From positions 1 to 64,000 of the forward strand of contig MGUA01000009.1 in the NCBI GenBank assembly GCA_001799735.1: a DNA stretch of 64,000 bases. The letters run 5' to 3'. Positions 7,561 to 16,400 of this stretch are shown piece after piece; positions within the stretch are counted from its first letter, which is position 1; every line of letters begins with the position of its first letter. A model generated the notes under the pieces. It did not search any database, had not been told where the DNA came from, and worked only from the letters and a program-made list of their open reading frames with translations. The translations under genes and the position numbers were made by a program. Source of the DNA: Elusimicrobia bacterium GWB2_63_22. Its GTDB lineage: Bacteria; Elusimicrobiota; Elusimicrobia; Elusimicrobiales; UBA9959.

Positions 7561-9012
7561 CTAGAACTTGTGCCAGAGCATCTGCGTGGTGACGTCGTGG
7601 TGGAACAGCACTTCCGAGGATTTAACTATGCTGCCCAGCTCCTTGGGATTGCGGTCCGCGGAGGCCTGCTTGTGGTGCGCGTATTTCTCGTGCGGCTCGT
7701 CCCCGATAAGCTTCTTCAGGAAGTCGCTGGCGCGGTACAGGCGCAGCGCGTCGTGGATGTTGCCCGGCAGGTAGCGCACGCGGTCGCGCTTGCCCTCGTC
7801 CTTGGTGAGCGGCTGGCCGTGCAGGGCGGTGCCGATGAGCGCGAACAGCGCCAGGTAGGGGTTGGCGTCGGGGCCCACCGAGCGGATCTCCAGCCGGGCC
7901 GAGCGCTCGTTGCCGGCCGGGATGCGGATCATGGCGCCGCGGTCCACGGCCGAGACCTTTATCTGGTTGGGCGCCTCGTAGTGCGGGTCCAGCCGGCGGT
8001 AGGCGTTGACGCTGGGGTTGAGCACCAGCGACAGCTCCTGCGCGTGGTTGAGCAGGCGCGAGACGGCGTCCCAGGCGGACCGGGACATGCCCTCCTCGCC
8101 TTTGGCGTCGTAGAAGATGTTCTTGCCGCCCTTGGAGAAGGACAGGTTGAGGTGCATGCCGCTGCCGTTCACGCCGGAGACTGGCTTGGGCAGGAAGGTG
8201 GCCGTCATGCCCATGTTGGCCGCCACCTGGCGGCAGACCAGCTTGTAGAGCTGGATCAGGTCGCAGGCGCGCACGGCGTGGGCGTGGGAGAAGTTGAGCT
8301 CGAACTGAGACGGGGCCACCTCGGGGTGGTCCTTCTCATTGCGGAAGCCCATCGCGCGCTGCGCCTCGGCCGCGGTGTCTATGAATTTCTTGAGCGGGTC
8401 CAGCGGCAGCGAATGGTAATAGCCGCCGGTGGAGATAAGCTCGAAGCCGCTGACCTGGTTGTAGCTCTGCTCGGCGTTCAGGCCTTTTACCAGGAAGCCC
8501 TCCACCTCGGCCGCCACGTTGGCGGTGAGGCCCTTGGATTTTTTCATCTCCCGGGCCAGCTCGGCCAGCCGGGCGCGGAAGTCGGAGTCATAGAGCGACT
8601 TGTCGCGGTTGAGCACGGTGCCGAAGATGATAACTTTTCCGGGCCCGAACACGTCGGAGGGCAGCCAGACTATGCTGCCCCAGTCTATGCCCAGGCGCAG
8701 GTCGGATTCCCGCTGGGCGGAAAAGCCGCGTATCGAGGAGCCGTCGAAGGTGAGGTTGTCGTTGGCCGAGAGAAAGAACTGCTTGTCGTAGTCCAGCATG
8801 TGGAAGCGGCCTTCTATGTCCGTGAAGCAGACCGTTACCGCCTTGAGGCGCTTTTCGCGGCGCAGGTAGTCGCAGTACTTCTTCTCCAGTTCGGCGGGGG
8901 AAAGCTTCTCCGCGGCGTCGGCCGCCTCCAGGTTCAGGGTTTCAAGTTCATCGTAGGGAATCTCAAGGAAGTTCTTCAGGCCGGGGGTGGGGATTTCGTT
9001 GTTTTTAGGCAT
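7561..9012 (-). CDS. glnA: Glutamine synthetase
   Basis: 483 residues, near the usual 440-480 of the type I family. Makes glutamine from glutamate, ammonia and ATP in the cytoplasm. Motifs: FDGSS at residues 89-93 (ATP/grasp signature with following IRGF), AAEVEGFLV (metal-binding Glu), NGSGMHLNLS (active-site His), and NERSARLEIR (phosphate-binding Arg). The region where adenylylated GS-I carries its Tyr-Asp-Leu-Pro-Pro loop reads instead RVRYLPGNIHDAL, so adenylylation control is doubtful. A GAGGAG Shine-Dalgarno site precedes the ATG and a consensus promoter lies further upstream. It stands alone, with no GlnB or NtrBC gene nearby. Confidence 0.93.
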   Translation of the reverse strand: MPKNNEIPTPGLKNFLEIPYDELETLNLEAADAAEKLSPAELEKKYCDYLRREKRLKAVTVCFTDIEGRFHMLDYDKQFFLSANDNLTFDGSSIRGFSAQRESDLRLGIDWGSIVWLPSDVFGPGKVIIFGTVLNRDKSLYDSDFRARLAELAREMKKSKGLTANVAAEVEGFLVKGLNAEQSYNQVSGFELISTGGYYHSLPLDPLKKFIDTAAEAQRAMGFRNEKDHPEVAPSQFELNFSHAHAVRACDLIQLYKLVCRQVAANMGMTATFLPKPVSGVNGSGMHLNLSFSKGGKNIFYDAKGEEGMSRSAWDAVSRLLNHAQELSLVLNPSVNAYRRLDPHYEAPNQIKVSAVDRGAMIRIPAGNERSARLEIRSVGPDANPYLALFALIGTALHGQPLTKDEGKRDRVRYLPGNIHDALRLYRASDFLKKLIGDEPHEKYAHHKQASADRNPKELGSIVKSSEVLFHHDVTTQMLWHKF

Positions 9013-9053
9013 AATCTCCTCTTTTTAAACTAAAATTGCAAATGGATACTATA

Positions 9054-9081
9054 AATATAGCATAAACTATCATAAAGTCAA
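9054..9081 (-). promoter_or_regulatory. Promoter of glnA
   Basis: On the minus strand TTGACT (9081-9076), 16-base spacer, TATATT (9059-9054). The leader is about 35 nt and contains GAGGAG (9021-9016) before the ATG at 9012, unlike the many leaderless genes nearby. Confidence 0.65.
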
Positions 9082-9112
9082 TACCTATTTGGTCAGCATG
9101 TGCCTGGCGGGA

Positions 9113-9141
9113 TTGACTTGGCGGTCTATGTCTGGGAGAAT
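9113..9141 (+). promoter_or_regulatory. Predicted promoter, leaderless type
   Basis: TTGACT (9113-9118), 17-base spacer, GAGAAT (9136-9141), ending 6 bases before the ATG at 9148. No Shine-Dalgarno site. Confidence 0.55.
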
Positions 9142-9147
9142 ATAGCT

Positions 9148-9939
9148 ATGGAAGAAAGCGACAACGGAAGGGGCTGGATATTTTGGCTGCTGGTGGTGCC
9201 GGCCGCGCTGGCTACCGGGGCGCTGCTCACCAGGTGGGCGCTGCAGCGGCCCGCGCCGGCGCCGCAGGCGCAGGTGGCCGAAAGCGCTCCCCCCCGACAG
9301 CCGGCCATGCCGGCCGCGCAACCCGCGGAGAGCCAGCCCTTTGATCTGCCCGGCGACGAGCCGGACAGCGGTGAGCCCGCAGTGAGCTGGGGCAAGGAGC
9401 CCGCCGCCGCAACCGGCGCCGCTGGAGCGGCTTCAGCGGCGGGGGCCGCCGCCGATCCCGGGGAGTCCAAAAAGAGTTTCGGCCTGGGGCTCGCCTACGG
9501 CGCGCTGACGAAGGCTTCCGAAAAGCTTTTAAATAATCCCAAGGCGCTGGGCGCGCTGTTCAATAACGATTACGTGGTGAAAGGGTTCATGTCGAGGGAT
9601 ACGGTAAAGCAGGCTACGGCCAGCCCGGCCGCGCTGGCCGCCTACCTTAAAAACCCCGCCAACATGAACAAGTTCATGGCCAAGGCGCCGGTGCAGAGCG
9701 GCATGAATAACAGGGAGCTCGTGAACGCCGTGGCTTCCAGCAAGCTGGCGGGGGCCATGCTGGACACCCCGGGCGGCAAGGCGCTGCTGAAGGACCCCTC
9801 GGCCATGGCCGATATTCTGAAGGCCAATCCGGGGCTGATAAACGTGCTGGGCAACCCGGTGATGATAGAGGCGCTGATGAACAACCCCAAGACCGCAGGT
9901 GTGGTGACGCAGATAACGATGAGCGGCGCCGGCCGCTGA
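9148..9939 (+). CDS. Membrane-anchored protein with STI1-like helical repeats
   Basis: 263 residues. One transmembrane helix (residues 9-31) is followed by an Ala/Pro-rich linker to about residue 105. The C-terminal 155 residues carry short repeats built on Asn-Pro or Asp-Pro: LLNNPKALGALF, LKNPANMNKFM, LLKDPSAMADILKANPGLINVLGNP and LMNNPKTAGVV. The pattern of DP/NP-capped amphipathic helices resembles STI1 (chaperone-binding) modules, but homology is not established. The first reading-frame Met lies 16 codons further up, but the chosen ATG follows the -10 element by 6 bases. Function unknown; a periplasmic or envelope scaffold is possible. Confidence 0.6.
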   Translation: MEESDNGRGWIFWLLVVPAALATGALLTRWALQRPAPAPQAQVAESAPPRQPAMPAAQPAESQPFDLPGDEPDSGEPAVSWGKEPAAATGAAGAASAAGAAADPGESKKSFGLGLAYGALTKASEKLLNNPKALGALFNNDYVVKGFMSRDTVKQATASPAALAAYLKNPANMNKFMAKAPVQSGMNNRELVNAVASSKLAGAMLDTPGGKALLKDPSAMADILKANPGLINVLGNPVMIEALMNNPKTAGVVTQITMSGAGR

Positions 9940-9963
9940 GGGGGCGCGCTCTTCTTGTTTCCG

Positions 9964-9993
9964 CCGCCGGGCAGTCCCGGCGGTTTCGCTTTT
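9964..9993. terminator. Intrinsic terminator between convergent genes
   Basis: CCGCCGGG (9964-9971), loop CAGT, CCCGGCGG (9976-9983), then TTTCGCTTTT. Same family as the others. Confidence 0.8.
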
Positions 9994-10004
9994 TAAGGGG
10001 CTGG

Positions 10005-10682
10005 TCAGTCCTTGAACACGAAATCTTTTTCGTGCAGTCCCTGGCTTATGCTCCAGGGTACCATCTTGGCGAAGATGTCCAGGATGATCAGGGCGTTGTA
10101 GTTGGCGTCTTTCTGGGAGGCCTTCCTGACCCGGTCCACTATGGCCAGGTTCAGCGCCGTTATGGTCTCGTAGGCCTTGTTGAGGTCGTTCAGGTCCCAG
10201 TCGGGTTCCTGCCCGTTCTTCTTGCGGAAATACTGCTGCAGCAGGTAGGTGGAGACGGACCGGTAGATGGTTTCGTTGAGCGAGGCGAAAGGCAGGTGGT
10301 ATTTGGCCATCGGCTTGAGGAAGTTCATCTTCGGGCAGCCGCTGGTGGCCATGTACAGGCCTATGGCCGAGCTCAGCGCCCCCTGCAGGCTGATGTGCTT
10401 GAAGTATTCCCGCTCTTTCGAGATAACGCGCGCGTCCACCATTACCGTGGAGGCCTTGTCGGAAAAGGTCTTGGTTATCCAGGCCAGGTTCCGGGCGATG
10501 GGGCAGTATTTGTGCTGGGCGGCGGTGAAGGGGCAGATAGGGCACTTGCCGAATTCGAGCAGCGCCCAGTCCGGAAGATCGGTGTCCTTGTGCGGTATCG
10601 CCGTGTAGGTGGATGGGTCCAGCTGTATGTCTATGACCTGCTCTTCGCCGCTGTCGAACTTCAGGATGTATTTATAGGACAT
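10005..10682 (-). CDS. DUF6901-like Cys-rich cytoplasmic protein
   Basis: 225 residues, soluble. Cysteine motifs: KCPICPF near residue 47, KYCPIARN near 60, and SGCPKMNFLKPMAKYHLPFAS near 115-135, followed by NETIYRSVSTYLLQQYFR and DANYNALIILD. This pattern matches my recollection of the DUF6901 family, whose function is not known; the paired Cys/His groups could bind a metal. The ATG at 10682 lies 6 bases behind TAGAAT on the minus strand, so the mRNA is probably leaderless. It is divergent from yjbQ. Confidence 0.65.
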   Translation of the reverse strand: MSYKYILKFDSGEEQVIDIQLDPSTYTAIPHKDTDLPDWALLEFGKCPICPFTAAQHKYCPIARNLAWITKTFSDKASTVMVDARVISKEREYFKHISLQGALSSAIGLYMATSGCPKMNFLKPMAKYHLPFASLNETIYRSVSTYLLQQYFRKKNGQEPDWDLNDLNKAYETITALNLAIVDRVRKASQKDANYNALIILDIFAKMVPWSISQGLHEKDFVFKD

Positions 10683-10688
10683 TCTGAC

Positions 10689-10694
10689 ATTCTA
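10689..10694 (-). promoter_or_regulatory. -10 element, leaderless type
   Basis: TAGAAT on the minus strand (10694-10689), 6 bases before the ATG at 10682. No convincing -35. Confidence 0.4.
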
Positions 10695-10770
10695 TATAAT
10701 CTCTCCGCCCTTGCGCTCCGGGCCGAGCGAAATGTTAGAATCCAATTGCCGGCAGCGGGGGGGAGGATAC

Positions 10771-11169
10771 ATGGTGCACAAATTCAAAGTGAACACTCTG
10801 GCCAGGTCGGAGATGGCCGATATTACGCGCGAGGTGCAGGGCGTGGTCCGCGAGAACGGGCTGGAGGGCGGCGTCTGCCATATCTTCGTGCCGCATACCA
10901 CCTGCGGCCTGGGCATAAACGAGAACGCCGATCCTGACGTTAAGCGGGATATCATCGCCAAGCTCGACGACGCCGTCTCGGAGGACTTCGACTATCGCCA
11001 CGCCGAGGGCAACTCCCCGGCGCATATAAAGTCCGTGCTGGTGGGGCCGTCGCTGACGGTTTTTGTGGAAGAGGGCGGGCTGCAGCTGGGCACCTGGCAG
11101 GGGATCTATCTTTGCGAATACGACGGGCCGAGGACGCGCGAGGTCTGGGTTAAGCTGGTAAAGGCCTGA
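10771..11169 (+). CDS. yjbQ: YjbQ/UPF0047 family protein
   Basis: 132 residues, the typical length. The family signature is intact: CHIFVPHTTCGLGINENADPDV, then GNSPAHIKSVLVGPSLTVFVEEGGLQLGTWQGIYLCEYDGPR. Members bind a metal through His/Glu residues and some have thiamine-phosphate synthase activity in vitro; the physiological role is unsettled. The start was set at the ATG preceded by GGGGGGAGG, which excludes 20 unlikely upstream residues. It converges on gsk, with the two stop codons held in one palindrome. Confidence 0.88.
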   Translation: MVHKFKVNTLARSEMADITREVQGVVRENGLEGGVCHIFVPHTTCGLGINENADPDVKRDIIAKLDDAVSEDFDYRHAEGNSPAHIKSVLVGPSLTVFVEEGGLQLGTWQGIYLCEYDGPRTREVWVKLVKA

Positions 11170-11187
11170 GGGCCGGCCCTCAGGCCT
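11162..11187. terminator. 26-bp perfect palindrome spanning both convergent stops
   Basis: The two 13-base arms (11162-11174 and 11175-11187) are exact reverse complements, centred on GGCC/GGCC. The palindrome contains the yjbQ stop (11167-11169) and reaches into the gsk stop (11186-11188). There is no T-run, so whether it terminates or stabilises both 3' ends is open. Confidence 0.5.
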
Positions 11188-12484
11188 AGGCGTCCCAGTA
11201 GGCTTCCTGCAGGCTTTCCTCCCTCTCGGGCAGGCCGCGCATCAGGCGCGGAGAGTTCTGGGCCAGCACCTCGAAGCTGACGCGGTTGGCGTACTTGGAG
11301 ATCTGCGACATCGAGGAGTAGGTCAGCGTGTTGACCAGGTTCTTGGGGGATTTGGGGATCTTGGTCTGGTGGAATTTCCTCGCGCCCATGTCGTGCAGCA
11401 GGGCCGCCAGCGCGCCGTCGCCGGCGCCGTTGGTGTTCTTTATGATCTTCGGGCCGCCGAGGAAAGGGTTGATGTGGGTGTAGATCTTTATGGGCCGCCG
11501 GCAGTCGCTCCGGCGCATGGGGCGGCTGAACTCGTAGAGGTTATAGTCCACCAGCGACTTGGTGTGCAGCTTATGGGTGGTCTTGCGGGCGTGGTCCTCG
11601 TCCACCCAACCGGCCAGGTACAGGCCGTGCTCGCCAACGGTCAGCAGGGCCAGGTCGGCCATGGCCAGCGCGGCGTCGGCCGCCAGCAGCGGGTCCTTGA
11701 GACCGGTCAGCGCCAGCGCCTCCTGGTCGTTCATGGCCACGCAGGTCACATACTTCTCTATAAAAGAACGGAAGAAATCCCGCTTGGACTCGATGAGCGA
11801 GGCGGTGCCGAGTGTCAACACCACCGGCACGCGCGCCTTGAGGGCCGTCTCGCAGGCTTTCACCGTGGAGCTGAAGATCGGGTCCTTCTCCTCGCGCAGC
11901 AGGTAGGCCGAGATCAGCAGGGCCGAGGCTTTTTCAATGACTTCAGAGGGGATATAGTCCGGGGCCAGGTCGTTCATGCAGCCCTTGCTGATGCCGAAGG
12001 TGCGTTCCCCGTCGGGCGTGACGAAGCAGATGGCCCGGCCCATGGCGTTCTCCGAGGGCTGCAGGTAGGAGAGGTCCACCTTGGCGCTGGTGTTGCGGAT
12101 GTACTTGAAAGCGTAGTCGCCCACGGTGATGTTGCGGGTGATGGCGCCCAGCGCCACGGAGCGCTCTTCTGAAAGAATGGAGTAGTTGTGCAGGGTGTTG
12201 CCCACCGAGCCGCCGGCGTATTCGCCGCGTATTCTGTCTCCGGTTTTGAGTTCGCGGTAGACGTCCTCGGCGGTCCGGTCCGCGAGGATCTGCGACTCGC
12301 CCTTCTTAAGGCCATAGCGGTCCAGGAAGCCCTGGTCCACGGAACATTCGATGTCCACCAGCAACTGGTCGATGCCCACCAGGTAGAACGGTTCCGTCTC
12401 CAGGAAATGCGGGTCGGCGCTTTCGCGGCCTTTCTGGGTGACGGGGAAGTAGTGTTCGCTCTTTCTTTTTCCGGGGAATTTCAT
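11186..12484 (-). CDS. gsk: Inosine-guanosine kinase
   Basis: 432 residues, the length of the enterobacterial enzyme (434). A PfkB-family kinase that phosphorylates inosine and guanosine in purine salvage. The N-terminus MKFPGKRKSEHYFPV and the C-terminus SPRLMRGLPEREESLQEAYWDA match Escherichia coli Gsk nearly residue for residue from memory; internal blocks VGIDQLLVDIE, AGGSVGNTLHNYS and TNGAGDGALAALLHD also agree. Asp356 in GAGD is the catalytic base. The start is the Met of MKFPGK; the open frame continues upstream to 13222 only as antisense of the next gene. TATCAT lies 12 bases before the ATG. Close similarity to proteobacterial enzymes suggests transfer. Confidence 0.93.
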   Translation of the reverse strand: MKFPGKRKSEHYFPVTQKGRESADPHFLETEPFYLVGIDQLLVDIECSVDQGFLDRYGLKKGESQILADRTAEDVYRELKTGDRIRGEYAGGSVGNTLHNYSILSEERSVALGAITRNITVGDYAFKYIRNTSAKVDLSYLQPSENAMGRAICFVTPDGERTFGISKGCMNDLAPDYIPSEVIEKASALLISAYLLREEKDPIFSSTVKACETALKARVPVVLTLGTASLIESKRDFFRSFIEKYVTCVAMNDQEALALTGLKDPLLAADAALAMADLALLTVGEHGLYLAGWVDEDHARKTTHKLHTKSLVDYNLYEFSRPMRRSDCRRPIKIYTHINPFLGGPKIIKNTNGAGDGALAALLHDMGARKFHQTKIPKSPKNLVNTLTYSSMSQISKYANRVSFEVLAQNSPRLMRGLPEREESLQEAYWDA

Positions 12485-12556
12485 GTTCTTTCTACTATGA
12501 TACAAAGTAAGCCCGCCGGCCCGCCAGAAGGCCGCGCCGGCCCCACGCAAAAAAGT

Positions 12557-12562
12557 TAGAAT
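12557..12562 (+). promoter_or_regulatory. -10 element before a GTG-start leaderless gene
   Basis: TAGAAT (12557-12562), 6-base gap, GTG at 12569. No Shine-Dalgarno site and no clear -35. Confidence 0.4.
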
Positions 12563-12568
12563 AGCGTT

Positions 12569-13354
12569 GTGAACGACAACCTCATTCTCCCCCTGCTGCT
12601 GGTCACCGGCGGCATAGTGCTGCTGGTCATCGGCTGGCTCAAACGCAGCAAGTCGCAGTTCTTCGGTACCGTGCCGCTGCGGCTCACGGGCGGCCTGATG
12701 CCGGACGAGACGCAGTTCATCACCGGCACGGCGCAGAGCTTTGTTAAAGTGACCGCGCCCGCCTCCAGAAGAGAGTGCGTCTTTTATCTCGAAGAAGTGG
12801 AGCGCCTGCAATCCGGCTACGGCCGGCACGGCAACAGTGCGCGCTGGGTTTCGGAAGGGTACACGCCCTACGGCGCCTTCTTCCTGAAGGACATGGACGG
12901 CGGGGCCTTTGTGCTGCCGGGGCGCCTCGGCCTGGACCTGAAAACCCCCAGGTTTTCCGATAACGAGGACCTGCTCCCCGGCATGGCCGCCGCCGGCGCT
13001 ATCCGGCGCACCGAGCAGATAATACCGGAGGGCGAGACCGTTACGGTCCTCGGCGTGCCGCGGCCGCTCAGCGAGCTTATGCGGTATCTCCGCTCCGGCC
13101 AGGATTTCGGGCTGCCCGCCGACCTGGTAAAACGCCTGGCCGACATGGAGAAGGACCCCGCCTACGCCCGCCTGCCCTGCTTCTTCGGCGACGGCCTGCG
13201 CGCTCTCACCGACCGGCCGCATGCGGAGTATGTAGAAGGCACCGCCGCCGCAGGCGCCAACTACCTGCAGCTCGGCGCCCTCCTGCTCGCCGGCGGCGTT
13301 GCCGCCCTCCTCTACATGCTCAAGAGTTCCCTGCCCCCCAGCGACCCCTACTGA
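12569..13354 (+). CDS. GIDE-domain membrane protein
   Basis: 261 residues from GTG. A transmembrane helix at each end (residues 6-24 and about 232-250) brackets a soluble domain that resembles the GIDE domain of MULAN-type proteins: an early Pro-Leu-rich strand with a GTAQ motif, RRECVFYLEEVERL, an aromatic patch (RWVSEGYTPYGAFFLKDMDGGAFVLP) and RTEQIIPEGETVTVLGVPRP. In bacteria GIDE proteins are often near LemA; no lemA gene is seen here. Function unknown, perhaps membrane stress. The RING domain of the eukaryotic relatives is absent. It is divergent from gsk. Confidence 0.65.
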   Translation: MNDNLILPLLLVTGGIVLLVIGWLKRSKSQFFGTVPLRLTGGLMPDETQFITGTAQSFVKVTAPASRRECVFYLEEVERLQSGYGRHGNSARWVSEGYTPYGAFFLKDMDGGAFVLPGRLGLDLKTPRFSDNEDLLPGMAAAGAIRRTEQIIPEGETVTVLGVPRPLSELMRYLRSGQDFGLPADLVKRLADMEKDPAYARLPCFFGDGLRALTDRPHAEYVEGTAAAGANYLQLGALLLAGGVAALLYMLKSSLPPSDPY

Positions 13355-13393
13355 GCTGTCAAGCCCCTATTAAAGATTTAATATTTATTTGAC

Positions 13394-13422
13394 TTGCCAT
13401 CCGGCGGTACGCCTGTTATATT
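13394..13422 (+). promoter_or_regulatory. Promoter of the giant secreted protein
   Basis: TTGCCA (13394-13399), 17-base spacer, TATATT (13417-13422). A short leader of about 14 nt carries GGGTGGAG (13425-13432) before the ATG at 13443. Confidence 0.55.
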
Positions 13423-13442
13423 ATGGGTGGAGCTGCTGCCGT

Positions 13443-16400
13443 ATGCTTAAGCCGGTTCAACTGTGTCTCTCTATCCTGTTCGGCGTCCTGGGCGCCGCCG
13501 TGCCCGCTTTTGCCCAGGACTTGACGCCGCCCACGGTGGGCGTTGTCGTCCCCGCCGGCTATTCCCACGTTAACTCCCTGGCCGAAGTTTCCGGTACGGC
13601 TCACGACGCTTCCGGAGTTTCGGACGTGCAGCTCAGCCTGGTCCGCCTTTCCGATGAGTACTACTGGGATGGCGCCGCCTATACCGCCACGCCGAGTTTC
13701 CTTACAGCTTCGGTCTCCTCGCTCACCTGGACCTACGCCACGCTGCCCGCCTTTGTTAACGGGGCCGCCTACAGCGTTTCGGCGCGGGCTCTGGACCTGG
13801 CCTCCAACTGGTCGGTGGTCTACTCCACCGCCGTCTTCTACTACGACTCCAACGAGCCGGTTTCCGACGTTGCCTACCCTGTCAGCGGGTCCGTGATCTC
13901 AACTTTTACAGGTATCAGCGGCACGGCCTGGGACGCGGAATCCTTCGCCCCGCAGGTCTGGGTGCGGGTGATCCGCGCTGCGGATAACCAGTTCTGGAAC
14001 GGCGCCATCTCTCAATGGACCGCTGCGGAAGCCTGGAATCTGTCCGTAGGCAGCGTTACCTGGACGTATTCGGGGCTGGCGCAGGGCGACCTCACCACGG
14101 GCGCCACGTATTTTGTCCTCTCCCGCGCCGCCGACCTGGCCGGCAACGTGCAGGCGCAGGTAGTGAACAGCAGCACTTTCGTCTATACGGGCGCCGCGGC
14201 CGGCGCCGGCTTCACCGGGGACTTCTCCCAGCCCGGCGGCGCGGCGTTCGACGGGGGGGCGGACGACGCCGCGACGGACATTGCGATAGACACTGTCACA
14301 TTTGGCGGACCCTATCTGTATGTCCTTGGCTACTCGTCCAGGGGGCCGACCATGGATTCCCTGGTGGTTAAGTACAACTCTTCCGGCGTGCTTGTTTCCT
14401 CCGCGATCTTCGACAGCGGGTTCAACGACAGTCCGGAAGGGATCGCGGTGGATGGTTCGGGGAATGTGTTTATAACCGGCAGCGGCAACGCCTGCGTTAC
14501 CGTAAAATACGACTCCACGCTGGTTTTACAGTCGACGGCCTCCTATCCCGCCTGCGTGGCCCAGGACCTCGCCATAGACCGGGCGGGAAACGTTTTTGTG
14601 GCTGGCTCCAAGGACGACAACGCCCTGGTTGTAAAGTACGACAACAACCTTTTGATACAATCCACGGCCGTTTATGACGGCGGAGATGCCGATGTGGCGG
14701 TCGGGGTTGCCGCCGACGCTTCCGGAAATATTTTTTCAGTTATCGGAACCCCGCTTAACGGCGCCGGCGGAAATTATCTCACCATGAAGCTAAGCAACAG
14801 CCTGGTCATCCAGGCTACCGCCGTTTACAACGGAGGTTTCAGGGATTGGCCCGAAGCGATAGCCGTAGACGCTTTGGGCAACGTGTATGTGACCGGGGAG
14901 TCCGGCAATGGTCTGGATACCGACGCTTTGACCGTTAAATACAACAACGCCCTGCTGTTCCAGTCTTCGGCCGCCTATAACGGCGGGGCGGACGATTCCT
15001 CGCTTGGGGCGGCGGCCGACAACCTTGGGAATGTTTATGTCGCCGGCTGGTCCGGCAACGGTTCCGACAACGACCTCCTGCTGCTGAAATACTCTTCCGG
15101 CCTTATGCTGTTGTCCACCGCCGCCTACAATGGCGGCGCCGAGGATTGGGCGGCCGGGGTGGCGGCTGGGAGCAGCGGGTATGTTTACGCAGCCGGCGGT
15201 TCGGGCAGCGGCGGGGATTCCGATTTTAGCGTCCTGCGCAGTTCTATGGCGGGCCAGGCGCCCCAGGACCTGCCGCCGCCGGCGCCGGTGATCATACAGC
15301 CGCCGCATAACTCGGTGGTGAATTCCATGCCGCAGCTCTCGGGCACCGCTATCGACGACGTGGCGGTCTCCTCGGTGGTGCTCTCCATACGCCGCACAGC
15401 GGACGGCCTGTTCTGGGACGGCGCCGCCTGGGCTGCCTCCCAGACCTGGCTGAGCGCCGCTACCACCGGGTACTCCTGGTTTTACGGCGCAGTGCCGGCC
15501 TGGACGGACACCTCCACTTACACCGTTAACGCGCGCGCCATGGACAGCTCCGGCAGCTGGTCCGCCGCCTACTCTACCAGCACCTTCGTGTTCAACAGCG
15601 CCCTGCCGTCGGGCTGCGCGCAGGCCTTTAACGTAAAACTCGACGGGTCCATGGAATACCAGGGTATCCAGGCCGCGCTCAACGCCCTGCCGCAGAGCCT
15701 GTCCGGCAATGCCTGCGTGGTGCTGCGCGACGCCGCCACCTATAACGAGCAGGTGACCGTGCGGAATTTTGCCAACAACGGCTACCGCATAAAGATCATG
15801 GCCGACCCGTCTTTCGTCAGCTCCGCGCCGGCGGTCAGCCCGCCCGCCCTCTCCACCGCCGCCTTCCTTATCTTCAACGACAGCGTGACGCTGCAGGGGA
15901 TAAATATAAGTCCCGCCAACCCCGTCGCCTACGGAGTTCTTTCTTCTTCGGCCGGCCTGACCCTTGCCGGAGTTAATGTGGCCGCGGGCGGAAATATCTT
16001 CACCGCGGGCGTCTCGCTCTCCAGCGGCAGCGTCATCTCCGGTTCCGGCATCGCGGTGCAGGATGCCGAGGGCGTCATGCTGACCGGCACACTTAGCTCT
16101 GTCGGCCAGAGCACCATAACCTGCGACACCTCCCGCTATTCCGCCCTCACTTTCTCCGGCGCGTCCTCCAATACCGTGACCGGGAGTTTTCTCTCCAACC
16201 CCAACGGCCGCGTGGTGTATGTTTCCACCAGCGCCAACGGTAATGCCATCGCGCAAAGCGTCATTGCCAGCGATTCTAACGCCATAGGCATGTTCGCGGC
16301 GCTTTACGTCCGGGCTTCTTCCTCCAACACGGTTTCGGATACGGTCATCAATAATCCGTCGGGTGTGGCGGCCTATCTCGGCGTCGGCGCTAACTACAAC

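Noticed and set aside
12485-13222. Upstream extension of gsk to 678 residues
   Set aside because: The extension is antisense to the GIDE-domain gene; the match to known Gsk begins exactly at the Met at 12484.
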